Positions 1-12,164 of a stretch of 64,000 nucleotides of DNA are shown here, one piece after another (the stretch's first letter is position 1; every line of letters begins with the position of its first letter). The position numbers and the translations under genes are program-made. The notes under the pieces are model-generated. The model was not told the DNA's origin and searched no databases. It was given only the letters and a program-made list of their open reading frames with translations. Source of the stretch: Litsea cubeba. Its lineage: Eukaryota; Streptophyta; Magnoliopsida; Laurales; Lauraceae. The stretch covers positions 77,242,051-77,306,050 of the forward strand of contig CM022946.1 of assembly GCA_012931725.1 (NCBI GenBank), given 5' to 3'.

Positions 1-387
1 GTTCTCATCGAAAGTAATAGTAAGCGATGCTGCCATTGTTAGTTTTCAAAAAAAATTCTGAAACAAGACCACATCCATTAGTAATCACAAGAATGTAATG
101 ATCATAAATGGGAAGTTCTATGGTTGTCTTTTCAAATCGCTCGAGCGGCTATGACCCAAGCAATATGAAGAAGGCAAAAAAAGCCCATAGAGGGTACAAT
201 GTTCTGATCGTAGTATGGTAGCCCAGAATGAGCATCCCAGTGACTGCTAGAAGCAATTGTGAACCTAAATTCGACTTATCGAGAAGCAGAGCTTGCTCGA
301 TGTAAGAAGAATATAGGTTGGAGTTACAAATGTGCCGGTCGCGAATACAGTAAACCCTGAAAGGGCGTCTAGTACCGCTAGACACAA
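1..387. other. Unassigned left flank
   Basis: I recognise no gene, RNA or element end here. The minus strand is open for 78 codons (385-149), with a hydrophobic C-terminal half. I could not place it in a family and nothing around it supports translation. The stretch adjoins a tandem-repeat region and may be part of a larger element cut by the window edge. Confidence 0.3.
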
Positions 388-1990
388 ATGTTTGGAGACC
401 GCATCCATGAGAGGAGATTCTCTATTTTGAAAGGTCGATTGGATTTATCAAAGAGCGAGAGATGGTTCCGATCCAAATACGGTCTCAGCGATTTTGCGAG
501 CGCCAGTACTCAGAAGGAAATGAACCATAATTTCTCGGATTTGAATCCAAAAATGACGAGTTTTTTTTAAAGGCCAAGATCGGGTTCATCAAAGAGAGCA
601 AAAGGCATTCCAATCTGAACACGAGCTCAATGATTTCCACGAGCGCCAGTGCTCAGAAAGGAGGAGACCAAAATTTCTCCAATCTGAACCCAAAAATGAC
701 GGAAAGTTTTTTTTTTTTGAGAAGATTTTTTTTAAAAAAATATTTTATTATTATTTTATTATATTTATTTTAAGATTTTTTTTGAATTTTTTTATTTTTT
801 ATTTTTTATTTTAAAAATTTTATTTGAATTTTTTTTATTTAAAGACGACGAGAGTACACATAGGCCTCCTAACCCGGTTTTATGAAATCCTCGATTGATA
901 GAATTGCCCCAGGTAAGGGTCGGATTACTTATGAACCCGTTTGGAGGACCCTTGCCAGAACAGTCAAGCTGTCTCCACACTCTGGACAAGGATTTTCTTG
1001 AATCAACCTTGATCAAAGAACGCAGTTGGTTTAACCTTAGTGGTCTATGTCTTTTTTGGTTTTTTTTTGTTTATATATTATTTTATATCTCAAATAGACT
1101 CATCGAAGAGAGAACGATGGCCCAAAACCTTAGTCGAACTCAACTTTCTGCAAGCACGATGAACGATAGGAGAGGATCAAGTTTCTCCATTTTGATCCAA
1201 AATGAAAAATCTGATTTTTTTATTTTTTTTTTAGATATTTAATGAACTCATAGAAGAGAAACGATGGTCCAAAACCTTAGTCGAACAGGCTCAACATTTC
1301 TGCAAGCACGATGAACGATAGGAAAAGGATCAAGGTTTCTCAATTTTGAATCCAAAATGAAAAATCTAATTTTTTTGTTTTTTTTTTAAATCTTTAATGA
1401 ACTCATCGAAGAGAAACGATAGCCCAAAACCTCAATTGAACAGGCTCAACATTTCTGCAAGCACGATGAACGAAGGAAAGGATCAAGGTTTCTCAATTTG
1501 GAATCCAAATTGAAAAATCTAATTTTTTTTAGATCTTTAATGAACTCATCGAAGAGAAACGATGGCCCAAAACCTTAGTCGAACAGGCTCAACATTCTTC
1601 AAGCACGATGAACGATAGGAAAGGATCAAGGTTTCTCAATTTTGAATCCAAAATGAAAATCTAATTTATTTATTTTTTTTGTTTTTATTATTATTTTTTA
1701 GATCTTTAATGAACTCAACGAAGAGAAACGATGGCCCAAAACCTTAGTCGAACAGGCTCAACATTTATGCAAGCATGATGAACGATAGGAAAGGATCAAG
1801 TTCTCAATTTTGAATCCAAATGAGAAATCTGATTTTTTAATTTCTAATGAACTCATCGAAGAAAAACTATGGCCATTTCCACAGTTCGAACCGGCTCAAC
1901 GATTTCGGAGAGCACAGAGACGAAACGAAAAGGATCAAAGTTTCTCAATTTTGAATCCAAACTAAGAAATCTGATTTTTTTTGTTTTTTT
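388..1990. repeat. Degenerate ~140-bp tandem repeat with T-tracts
   Basis: Units share the cores CATCGAAGAGAAACGATGG, AGCACGATGAACGATAGG and TTTCTCAATTTTGAATCC, and each ends in a run of T. Fairly clear copies begin near 1097, 1242, 1396, 1540, 1707 and 1850. Two older, more diverged copies lie at about 415-557 and 570-705. A 720-840 T/A-rich block and an unrelated piece at 841-1090 interrupt the series. Unit length varies from about 130 to 165 bp, mainly through the T-tract. The arrangement resembles the hypervariable 3' regions of Tat-type elements, but no coding domain is present to prove that. Confidence 0.75.
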
Positions 1991-2136
1991 GTTTTTTTTG
2001 TTTTGAAAAGAGAAAGAGTGGAAATAAATTCAAAGAATTAGAAATTTCCAAAAAATCATCTCATTTTTTTAGATGCGGAATCCAACCTAGGCCACCAATT
2101 AGAAAATAGCCCAAGGAATCGAGAAAAAGATATAAG

Positions 2137-4124
2137 TGTTGGGATTGGTGTATGCCCTAAAGCCCACTAGCTGCACTCTCATCTTTTGTTACTGGATATT
2201 TACTGGTTATTTAATGGAATGACTCTTTTATGCTTAAACATGTATATATTATGGTTGTGTAAGGCCCATTGTTTCTAGTAAATGAATTAGGTGTGTAGTG
2301 TCTACATACAGATAGGTCTAATTCATGGACACCGGAAACAACATATTTGTTCATAACTGAGAGATAGAGCTGGGCACTTCATCTTGGTATAAGTTATAAT
2401 GAGGACTCTCCTGTATTCAGGGTGACTTACCTAAGTCATGGGGGGCTTTTCCGGATTCATCTCATTAGTGCTATGCAATGCATTGAACATGACCATGGTA
2501 GGTGTGATATCTAAAATAGTACTATCACTGAGAGAGATCAAGTCACCTCATGCTACTGAGTGACCGGTGCTCTTAATCTTGAGCATTGTGGATGAACTGA
2601 CGAAGTCAAGTTCTTGTGCTTTAATTCACTATGGGTGAGATTCTTTTCATTGGTCAACAGCTCTGTGTTTTGGGTACTCGGACTTGATCAGTTGGGACGT
2701 GCAGATGCAATATAGAATCTATGCCATCTGATGATGGAATGATCGTCCCCTTAGAATTATCCGATTAATCATCAAAATCTAAGATCTTAGTATATGGATG
2801 TTCCATATGGATATTGTACTGTGGGTCGCTCCCTGGATCAGAGAATGATACCGGATGATGATTATGTTAAGGATATGAAGTTCTAAGGTAGATGTAATCG
2901 GGAAGGTTGATAGTACATGTGATAACCTGACTCGATTATGGATGTTACATAGAGGGGCATTCAGGTCATTACACTTAGTAGGTCGAAGACAACCGTCATT
3001 TTATGACGAGCTTATTATATTATATATTTGTCCTTGGAGTTCACCATAACTCTTTAGTGGAATGAGTTAAGGTTAAAATGGTCTTAATGTTGCTATGGGT
3101 TTAGCATGGACATTTTGGTCATTTGGGAGCCAATGGCAAATATGTCTTTTGGTCCCTTCTCTAGTCACTTTCCAAGATTGGCATGGTTTCCTAAAGTTTA
3201 GATAACATTTGGATGAATTATTTTAGTGGAAAAAAATTTTGAGTTTAAATTCAAATAGGCTTTGATGGCATACATGAATTTAATTCTAGATAAATGTATG
3301 TGGGCCATGGTATGCATTATCATGAGGGACGTCCATAATGGGATTTCCATGGGTAAGGTTCCAATTTTGAGTAGGTCTCTCTACTTGGAAGGTTGGACTC
3401 CTCTTTGGATTAGTATTCCTATGAGAAAGTTTCCTTTTGGATTAGGAACTTAAAATTAGTAAGTGTTGTACAACTAGGATTACTAATTGCATGGGAAGTT
3501 CCTTTAGTTTCCTTTTCTAATTGGAGTGTTCCTTAAAGGAAATAAATCTTTAGATTATAGTTTCCTTTTAGGACATCTATGAGAATTAGAAGAGATAAAC
3601 TTTTAGGAAAGGTTTCCTCAAAGTTTCTATAAAAAGGGAGAGAGCTTCCACCTTGGACGTCCAACACAACATATAGAAAAGTGCAAGGTTCCACACGTCC
3701 AGCCCTTGAAGTTCTTTCCTCTTCATTGAAGAAAGTTGTAGGTGTGAGATTTTTCTTTGGAAAAATAGTTCTCAATTCCTAGATTAAGATCCCACCATCT
3801 TAGCCAATCAGATTTGGAAGTGAGATAGAGGAGAGGATCAAAGGCAACTACTGCAGAAAATTCCAGCAACTTGTTAGCTAGTTGCAAGTCTGAGTTCGGG
3901 CCTTTGGATCTATTTTTCAGAGATTTGAAGTCTACAAATCTTCGAGGTAATAGTCTTCTTCTTCTCCTTTAATTATACACTGTTGGTCATGAATTCATGG
4001 AGTTCTCATGCGATCTCTATGGCTGATTTATGCTGCCCAAATCAGATTTTTTTAAAATCTGTCATGTTACAAATTAGCCATGAATGTCTTCCGCTAATTC
4101 AGATCTGAATCGCAGTTTCTTTCA
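2137..4124 (+). repeat. Copia-1 5' LTR
   Basis: The LTR begins TGTTGGGATTGG and ends TTCA just before the primer-binding site, giving canonical TG...CA ends and a length near 1,990 bp. The left edge is set by the TG start and the right edge by the PBS, because no partner LTR exists in the window to confirm them. A core promoter is visible at 3628. The three small open frames inside are not supported as genes. Confidence 0.75.
3628..3664 (+). promoter_or_regulatory. Copia-1 LTR core promoter
   Basis: TATAAAAA lies at 3628-3635. The perfect 12-bp palindrome TTGGACGTCCAA follows at 3653-3664, where the transcription start and the beginning of R are expected. The same ACGT-core palindrome sits at a similar distance from the TATA box in both LTRs of Copia-2. 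Confidence 0.6.
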
Positions 4125-4125
4125 G

Positions 4126-4138
4126 TGGTATCAGAGCC
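4126..4138 (+). other. Copia-1 primer-binding site (tRNA-iMet)
   Basis: TGGTATCAGAGCC is complementary to the 3' end of plant initiator-Met tRNA, the usual primer of plant copia elements. It lies one base after the presumed LTR end. Confidence 0.9.
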
Positions 4139-5847
4139 ACTCCATGTGAAATCATGATCCCATGTTGTGTATAATTAATCCTAGATTGATTATGGGCTGG
4201 TGGCACCCTATTAAAGTTATGTTGTGATGCATGTTGTTTGCAAGTTTCATTAACATTGCTGGAATTTTTTTCCAGATTTGTTTAATGATGCACATAGTGT
4301 GTTTGCATGCACTAACCTCTTTGTTTGCAGCCATGTATTACATCCTTGATGGTTTGCATGATTGTTATGTGGATTTGGATGTTTTTTCAATAGTTGGAAA
4401 GTGTACGATTGCGCGTTAGCAATCATAGGAAGTTGTAATTCTTTCTTTACTTTTATTCCACCTAGTCTTGATGTAAGCTTTCTGAAAAGCATAGGTATCT
4501 CCAATTTAATTGGGGTTTTTGTTTTTTAAGGGTTCGCTTGTATAATTTAATTTATTGGAACAAGCAAGAAGAAGAAGTTTCAAGAAAGTTGCAAGTAACC
4601 GGATTCCTTAGTGGTGGAGGAGACAAGACTTCTTGGTGCAAGATGATCTATTTTGATGTCCTAGTTCGATAAGGACTACAAGTCCGAAGAGCAGGGAGCC
4701 ATCAAGGATTGCTACTTTTATTTGCTTTTTATATGGAATGCATGGATGAATGCTTTTATAATTGCTATAATTGTCACCTAGAAACATGGCCACCATTAGG
4801 TTCTAAAATTGGCATCTTTTGTATTAGATTGTTTTTAGTTTGGCAAATTGTTTTAAACGGGACTTAGACCAGCACCTTCTATTTTGTCTAAGGTTAAAAT
4901 GAATAGGGTTTAGTTTATCTTGGTACCCTTGGTTTCCAAAAGAGGCTAAACTAAAATCTAATTAAATGCTACCTATGAGTTTCCATAACCAAGATAGGTT
5001 TTTGATTCTTTAAAGGGATTTTCTCAAATGTTTTAAAGCAAATGTTATTTATTTTTAAGGTGACTTAAGACATTAAGTCATAAATTTAATTAACCAAGTT
5101 TGCTAGATTTAAAAAGAGCTTTTGAGTAAACAATGTAAAGGTCAAAAAGTATAACCCTAGTGATAAATAATCAAGTGGGAGAGGGGTTTTGGAAGACCCC
5201 ACGGCCTTCCAATTTCGGTTCATTTATCATTGAGTGTAAGTAGGAGCGGCCATCCCTTCGGTGGAGTTCTTTACTAAAGACCGCTTTGATGGTTAATGGG
5301 TGTGAACTAATGTGAATATTCGTAATGAGGTGTTAGTAGGAGCGGCCATCCCTTCGGTGGAGTTTCTTAACTAAAGATCACTTCTATAGAATGTCAATGA
5401 AGTGTTGGTAGGAGCGGCCATCCTTCGGTGGAGCTCTTTACTAAAGGTCACTTCTAGGATGGATAAAATCTCTTTCCTTCGGAAGACTAATCATAGACAT
5501 TCTGGGAAATTTCATAAGAGATGGTTATACACTTGACATAAGGTTAATGACCTCTCCTTCGGAGTTAAGGGTTATTTGTCATATGAGGCCAAACCATCAG
5601 TGATTGGACTACCACTGGATGTGTATCCAGATAGTGATAATCCAAATAAGTATGCCTTAATCAACGTGACTGTAGGCTCGGCCATCCCTTCGATGGAGGG
5701 TCTATGAGGAGGTTGAAACACTGATACATTATGATTGGGGTTGAATAAGTAAAAAGTTTGTGCTTGTTTTTCCTTTTGTAACAAGCACCATATGCATATT
5801 ACATATATACTGCATGTCTAATTATAACGGTTTTATCCCAGAAAGAG
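4139..5847 (+). other. Copia-1 leader, non-coding
   Basis: This is 1.7 kb between PBS and gag without a believable reading frame. It holds a short GC-rich repeat at 5241-5433 and otherwise AT-rich sequence. A leader of similar length is present in Copia-2. Confidence 0.65.
5241..5698 (+). repeat. GC-rich leader repeat, 3 copies plus a variant
   Basis: The segment TAGGAGCGGCCATCCCTTCG followed by GTGGAG occurs near 5241, 5336 and 5408 (the third has lost one C), with a diverged copy near 5673. Spacing is irregular (about 95, 72 and 265 bp). CCATCC...GGTGG and CCTTCGG parts could fold into short hairpins. A role in RNA packaging or translation would be speculation. Confidence 0.65.
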
Positions 5848-6663
5848 ATGGGTAAAGATTTTTTTAGTCCGTTGATGTGCATTCTTCGTGAGAACAAACT
5901 GACTGGCCCTAACTACGTAGATTGGAAGAGAAATCTTGACATAGTACTCACTGCTGAGGAGTACAAGTATGTCTTGGTAGAAACCTGTCCGGATATTGAT
6001 GCTAATCCTATGATGACCAGTTAGAGGCTGAGAGGAAATGGAAGAAAGCGAACCGCATGGCTAAATGCTATATGCTCGCTTCCATGTCCAACGTGTTGCA
6101 AACACAGCGAGCATATGGACACAGCCTATGAAATCATGATGTCCTGTCTTAGATGTTCGAGACAAAAGCAGGCCAGCTAGGCAAGCCGCTATGGGCTATC
6201 ATGCATGCTAGGATGGCTGAGGGAACACCTGTCAGAGAGTATATGCTCAAGCTGATGGATTGTTTCAATGAATGAGATTCTAGGGGCTGAGATTGATTGA
6301 TGCAGGGAGTCAAACTGACATGATTCTCGAAACTCTGCCGGACTCTTTCAATCAGTTCAAGCTCAATTTCAATATGAGCAAGATGGACATGACTCTACCT
6401 GAGTTAATGAAAGAACTCCAGGCGGCAGAGGCCATCATGAAGCCCAAAGCCCAAGATCATTTTTCCCGTCTTCCTCTAAACTAAAACCCGAAAGGGAAGA
6501 AGTCCAGAGAAGCAGCAGAATAAGGGAAAAGGGCAGAAAAAGGACAACACTGGTAATAAGAAGGGTACAGATGGAAAGCCCAAAGGGAAATGCTTCAAGT
6601 GTGGCCTCAAAGGTCATTGGAAGAAAGATTGTCCCAAGTTCCTGGCCTCAGTTAAGAAAGGTA
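5848..6663 (+). pseudogene. gag: Copia-1 gag remnant
   Basis: The start at 5848 opens a copia gag N-terminus (motif NKLTGPNYVDWKRNLDI, UBN2-type capsid region). A TAG stop follows at 6022-6024. The capsid region continues in other frames (GSQTDMILETLPDSFNQFK near 6303-6360). A CCHC zinc knuckle (CX2CX4HX4C, starting CFKCGLKGHW) lies at 6591-6632. Intact, the protein would form the virus-like particle and bind the element RNA. Several frameshifts and stops make this copy non-functional. Confidence 0.85.
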
Positions 6664-8466
6664 CATCTTTTTCATACTACATTGAAACTTGTCTAGTGGT
6701 TGATTCTACTGACTCATGGATAGTAGACTCAGGAGCCACTAATCATATATGCAATTCATTGCAGGGGTTTCAGATATGCAGAAAATTGAGAAAGGAGAGT
6801 TTGCCTTTAGAGTCGGAATTGGAGCTAAAGTTTGGGCAGTTGCAGTAGTAGTTGTTACCTTACATTTTCCATGTAATAGGATATTAGTTTTAAATAATGT
6901 TTTCTATGTTCCGGACATGAGGAAGAATTTAATTTCAGTTTCCAGATTAATTGAATTTAATTATTCAGTTTCTTTCCATTCTGGTGTTGATATCGTAGAG
7001 ATGGAAATATTATATGTTCCGGTAGATACATGATAACTTATTTTATATATCCTATTGCTCCCACACTGCATAATGTACAACAAGAAAACTCAACTTCCCT
7101 TAAAAGGAAGGTATCTTCAATCAATGACACATATCTTTGGCACTTACGTTTGGGTCACATTAACCTAAAACGGATTCAGAGGTTGGTAGAAGATGGGCCT
7201 TGAGCTCATTAGATTTCGAACCTTTTCCTCAGTGCGAATCTTGTCTCAAGGAAAGATGACCAAACGGTCATCTCTGGAAAGGGACTAAGGTCAAAGGAGT
7301 TGTTAGAATTGATTCACACTAGATGTGTGTGGTCCTATGAACAAATCGGCTCGAGGAGGGGTATGAGTATTACATCACCTTCACCGTGATTACTCTAGGT
7401 ATGGATATGTATACTTAAGGCGACGCAAGTCTGAGGCGTTTGATAAGTTCAAGCAATTCAAGGCTGAGGCGGAGCTACAACTAGGGAAAACATATCAAAG
7501 CCCTTCGATCTGATCGAGGGTGGCGAGTACCTCCTGGGTGAGTTCAAGGAGTACCTCACACAACATGGGATTGTGTCTCAGTGTCTGCACCAGGTACACC
7601 CCAACAAAATGGTGTAGCAGAGAGAAGAAACCGTACCCTTCTTGATATGGTAAGGTTCATGATGAGTCATGCAACCCTACCTATATCTTTTTGGGGATAT
7701 GCCCTAGAAGCAGCAGCATACATTTTAAATCTGGTACCTTCTAAATCAGTACCTAGGACACCCCAAGAAATGTGGACAAGTCGAAAACCTATTTAGAAGA
7801 CATATCCACATTTGGGGTTGTCCAGCCTATGTACTGAATGATAAAGCTACCAAGCTGGAACCCAGATCGAAATGTGCTACTTCATTGGGTATCCTAAGGG
7901 AATGAGAGGTGGCATCTTTTCATCCAAAGGAGCAAAAAGTGCTCATCAGCACTCATGCTAGGTACTTGGAGGATGATTGTATGATGCACCAAGAGCTTAG
8001 TTGTAAAGAAACTCTTGAGGAGATTCTTCCGGATCTCCTATAACATCTGTGCCAGATCCTGAGATAGTAGAAGAACAAGTTATTCCTTTGAAACTCCGGA
8101 CCCTCGTCGTAGTGGGAGAATTTCTAGACATCCAGAAAGATATCTAGGAGTGTCTGTAAAGACAGACTCTGAAGATCTGGTTGAGGATCCTCTACTAGTT
8201 ATGATGAGCAGTACGGATATAGATGCTGACATGTGTGCAGCAAGCGATGAAATCTGAAATGGATTCTTTGTATTCCAATCAGTCTGGGAACTTGTAGATG
8301 CAACCTGAAGGATTAAACCTATAGGGTGGCAAGTGGATCTACAAGAGGAAGAGAGGAGTGGATGGAAGGTGGAACCTTCAAAGCAAGACGGTGGCGAAGG
8401 ATATAAGCAAAAGAGGGTATCAATTATGGAGGAAACCTTTCACCAGTGGCTATGCTTAAATCCATA
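6664..8466 (+). pseudogene. pol: Copia-1 pol remnant (protease, integrase, start of RT)
   Basis: The protease active-site motif DSGATNH is intact within a decayed frame near 6727-6747. The GAG-pre-integrase motif LWHLRLGHINL lies at 7134-7166. The integrase core end is seen as GTPQQNGVAERRN at about 7594-7632, carrying the catalytic E. A post-integrase segment (GCPAYVLND) is near 7815. The RT entry region (KWIYKRKRGVDG) is near 8332-8367, followed by FSPVAMLKSI at about 8438-8466, where homology ends. Frames change repeatedly. The missing part includes the RT catalytic YVDD and RNase H. Confidence 0.85.
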
Positions 8467-10037
8467 AGCCGCATATGGGAGGAGTTACAGGATTTAATTT
8501 CTTTATTTTGTAACTCCTTTTTCTTGGCTTCTGATTGGCCGGAGGAATTGAGGGGCATGTAATCGCCTTTAATCGCCATGATGGGAAGAGTTTCATCGTT
8601 AATGCCATGAATCCATTGACTTGTAACTCCCGGATGCTTGCTTCTGATTGGGTATCGTCCAAAGAAATGGATTAATGACTATAATAAAGTTAGTCAATTA
8701 AGCGCATTAAGTGGTCGCTGAGCAGTTGAAGAGTCGCGGGCCGTGCCGTTTCTTTTGGGATTCTTTTGGTGATGATCATCGATCGATCTTCATGTAGATC
8801 GACATCGGATGACTATGTAACTTCAGGTAATGGTTGCCAACAGTGGGTCGGTGCCATCTGTCCTGTCGATTTTTCTCGATCGGTCGGGTAGAAAGTACAC
8901 TTTTTTGTTTGACCGGTTGGCGATCAATGTTGATTTTGATACTCTTAATGATTGACTCTTGATTTGACTGATCTCAAAGGATTTGGAGTCTCAAAGTATG
9001 AATTTTGGAAATCACAGGGGTCGGACGCTTCGAATCGCGAAAAAACGACGAAAAAACGGGGTTTCCGGGGCCCTCCCGGCGACCCTGGGCCAGGGTCGCA
9101 GGGGTCTGCGACCCTGGAGGGGTTTTCACCCCTTTTTGTCTAGTTTTGCGTCCGTTTTTGATGTTTTTTCGATTCTTTTTTCTTCTGTATTTTTTTGACA
9201 TTTTTTTTATCATTTATTGGTCTGATTTCCTTTAGATCCTTGCATTTTGGTTTGCAAAGTTTCCAATTTTCGAGAAGCCGAAGACTTTGTCGCGCAGAGC
9301 TGCCGATTTCCGTCAGAAGCTGAAATTAGGTCAAAAGATGTCGGAATGACCTGAAATCTGGGGTGAAGCCTCCTAAGCAATAAATAAGACGAACCATAGG
9401 CTTTTGTTTGAGTTTTGAAGCGTTTGGACCCTATCCCCCAGCAGACTTGTTTTTTGTCGCGATGAAGATGTTGCGGCTTGATGTGCAGCGAACCGATGTC
9501 CGATTGACTTGAAATTTGACAGGGAACCTATTGGAGTCATTTTAAAATGATCCGCAGGCTCTGTCTTGGAAACAATGGTCCCGGGGAGCTTCGCCCCCGA
9601 GAGGCCTGATTTGGCTTCCGTGCTCTATCTGATGAGTGATGGCCTCGGTGGTTCTCGCGGCCGGAAGGCTTGATTTAGCTGCTCGAGGGTTGATGTAGGG
9701 TCAACGTTATCGGTTTGACTCGGAATTTGACGTGGAGCCTTTTGGATGTATTTTGAGAACATCCATCGACTCTTGATCGAAGATTTGGTGTCTCCGATGC
9801 GTTCGCCGCCGGGAGCTCCTTTTCAGCTATCAAAGAAGCGAAGTTAGGACAAATGATTTTGAAATGGCCGAAACTTCTTGTGTACTCCTCTTTTGGCTGT
9901 CTTGAAGGATCTTGCAGTTTTGTTTAATTCTGACAAGATTTGATTTTTTGGAAGTAGCATTCCCTATTTATGGCAGGTTGCAACTTCATGTAGCTGTTTG
10001 GATCTTGAAGAGGCAAAGTGACTTTGTTGTGTCAACA
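8463..10037 (-). repeat. Array unit U0 (left-truncated)
   Basis: This unit lacks about 460 bp, including the TATA box and R-U5, and starts at GCCGCATATGGG. It is fused to Copia-1 at 8463-8468 with ATAAG in common. It has more single-base changes than inner units, as expected for an array edge. Confidence 0.85.
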
Positions 10038-12164
10038 AGGAGATTGTGGGGGACTCGTTCAGATTGACAGTCGCAAGCCATATGTGGACTTCGCTATCAT
10101 CCATGCAGATGAGAACAGAGGATGCTATTGATTCGCTGGCTTGGCTATAACCTCAGATTTTTAGAAGACAAAGACCAAGAGGAGGTCCTATGTCCAATAA
10201 AAAGCTAAGTAGACGGGCTGAAAAAGCCACGTCTAAGCCATTGGAGGCAGAAGGAGAAGGCAAGGACCTTGGGGGGGGTACCCCCAAGGGACTTTTGTCA
10301 CCTTGTAGCGGTGGTCGGTGTAGAACTTCCGCAGAGTTTTCTCTCTTTTCTTTCTCTTAGATTTCTGATGCCTTATTCTGTCTGAATTTCCGGATTTTCT
10401 GCAGTCTGTCGTGCTGTCTTTTCTTCTTGGAGTGCTCTCCTATTTATAGGCTTTTTGGTAGCCATTTAGGATTGTTTATGGGCTTTTATTGTCATTAAGC
10501 CGCATAATGGGAGGAGTTACAGGATTTAATTCCTTTATTTTGTAACTCCTTTTTCTTGGCTTCTGATTGGCCGGAGGAGATTGAGGGCATTTAATCGCTT
10601 TAATCGCCATGATGGGAGGAGTTTCATCGGTTAAATGCCATGAATCAATTGACTTGTAACTCTCGGATGCTTGCTTCTGATTGGGCCGTCCAAAAAAATG
10701 GATTAGTGACTATAATAAAGTTAGTCAATTAATCGCATTAAGTGGTCGCCGAGAAGTTGAAAAGTCGCGGGCCGTGCCGCGTCTTTGGGATTCTTTTGGT
10801 GATGATCATCGATCGATCTTCATGTAGATCGACATCGGATGACCATGTAACTTCAGGTATTGGTTGCCAACAGCGGGTCGGTGCCATCTGTCCTGTCGAT
10901 TTCTCGATCGGTCGGGTAGAAAGTACACTTTTTTGTTTGACCGGTTGGCGATCAATGTTGATTTTGATACTCTTGATGATTGACCCGTGATTTTGACTGA
11001 TCTCAAAGGATTTGGAATCTCAAAAGTATGAATTTTGGAAATCACAGGGGTCGGACGCTTCGAATCACAAAAATCGACGAAAAACGGGGTTTCCGGGGCC
11101 CTCCCGGCGACCCTAGGCCAGGGTCGAAGGGGTCTGCGACCCTGGAGGGGTTTTCACCCCTTTTGTCCGGTCTTGCGTTCGTTTTTTATGTTTTTTCGAT
11201 TATTTTTTCTTCTGTATTTTTTTGACATTTTTTATCATTTATTGGCCTGATTTCCCTGTAGAAAACTTGATGAGAATCCTTGCATTTTGATTTGCAAAGT
11301 TTCCAATTTTTCAAGAAAGCCGAAGACTTTGTCGCGTAGAGCTGCTGATTTTCCGTCAGAAGCTGAAATTAGGTCAAAAGATGTCGGAATGACCTGAAAT
11401 CTGGGGTGAAGCCTCCTGAGCAATAAATAAGATGAACCATAGGCTTTTGTTTGAGTTTTGAAGCCGTTTGGGCCCTATCCCCAGTAGACTTGTTTTTGTC
11501 GCGATGAAGATGTTGCGGCTTGATGTGCGGTGAACCGATGTCCGATTGACTTGAGATTTGATAGGGAACCTATTGGAGTCATTTTAAGATGATCAGCAGG
11601 CTCTATCTTAGAAACAATGGTCCCGGGGAGCTTCGCCGCTGAGAGGCCTGATTTGGCTTCCGAGCGTCAAAGTCTGGTCAAATGTTGTCGAAATGACCTG
11701 AAATTTGACGTTTAGCCCTTTGTAAGCATTTTGAAGCCGTCCATGTGCTCTATCTGATGAGTGATGGCCTCGGTGGTTCTCGCCGCCGAAAGGCTTGATT
11801 TAGCTGCTCGAGGGTTGATGTAGGGTCAAATGTTGTCGGTTTGACTCGGAACTTGACGTGGAGCCTTTTGGATGTATTTTGAGACCATCCATCGGCTCTG
11901 ATCGAATATTTGGTGTCTCCGATGCTTTCGCCGCCGGGAGCTCCTTTTCAGCTGTCGGAAAAGCGAAGTTAGGCCAAATGATTTTGAAATGGCCCGAACT
12001 TCTTTTGTACTCCTCTTTTGGCTGTCTTGAAGGATCTTGCAGTTTTTGTTTGATTCTGACAAGATTTGATTTTTTGGAAGTAGCATTCCCTATTTATGGC
12101 AGGTTGCGACTTCATGCAGCTTTTTGGATCTTGAAGAGGCAAAGTGACTTTTTTGGTGTCAACA
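10038..12164 (-). repeat. Array unit U1
   Basis: This is a full unit of 2,127 bp. The minus-strand TATA (plus-strand TATTTATA) lies at 10441-10448. The G-run is the shortest of the uninterrupted runs, 8 G, at about 10271-10278. Confidence 0.85.

Larger units (their letters stand above)
2137..8466 (+). mobile_element. Copia-1: Ty1/copia element truncated in reverse transcriptase
   Basis: The order on the plus strand is a ~2-kb 5' LTR, an initiator-Met PBS, a 1.7-kb leader, gag, protease, integrase and the beginning of reverse transcriptase. That domain order (integrase before RT) is diagnostic of copia. The element stops at about 8466, a few codons into the RT core, where sequence of the neighbouring macrosatellite begins. 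No 3' half, PPT or 3' LTR is present. Gag and pol contain many stops and frameshifts, so the copy is dead. It is related to Copia-2 in gag and in LTR core promoter but is not the same family. Confidence 0.88.

Noticed and set aside
149..385. Minus-strand hydrophobic 78-codon frame
   Set aside because: No recognised family, no conserved start context, and it lies in a non-coding flank; left as unassigned.
4126..4138. TGGTATCAGAGCC sites as part of tRNA genes
   Set aside because: Only the 13-base primer complement is present, directly beside LTR ends; no tRNA A and B boxes or clover-leaf.
5241..5433. Direct repeats that could be taken for a CRISPR array
   Set aside because: Irregular spacing, plant retrotransposon context and no cas genes.
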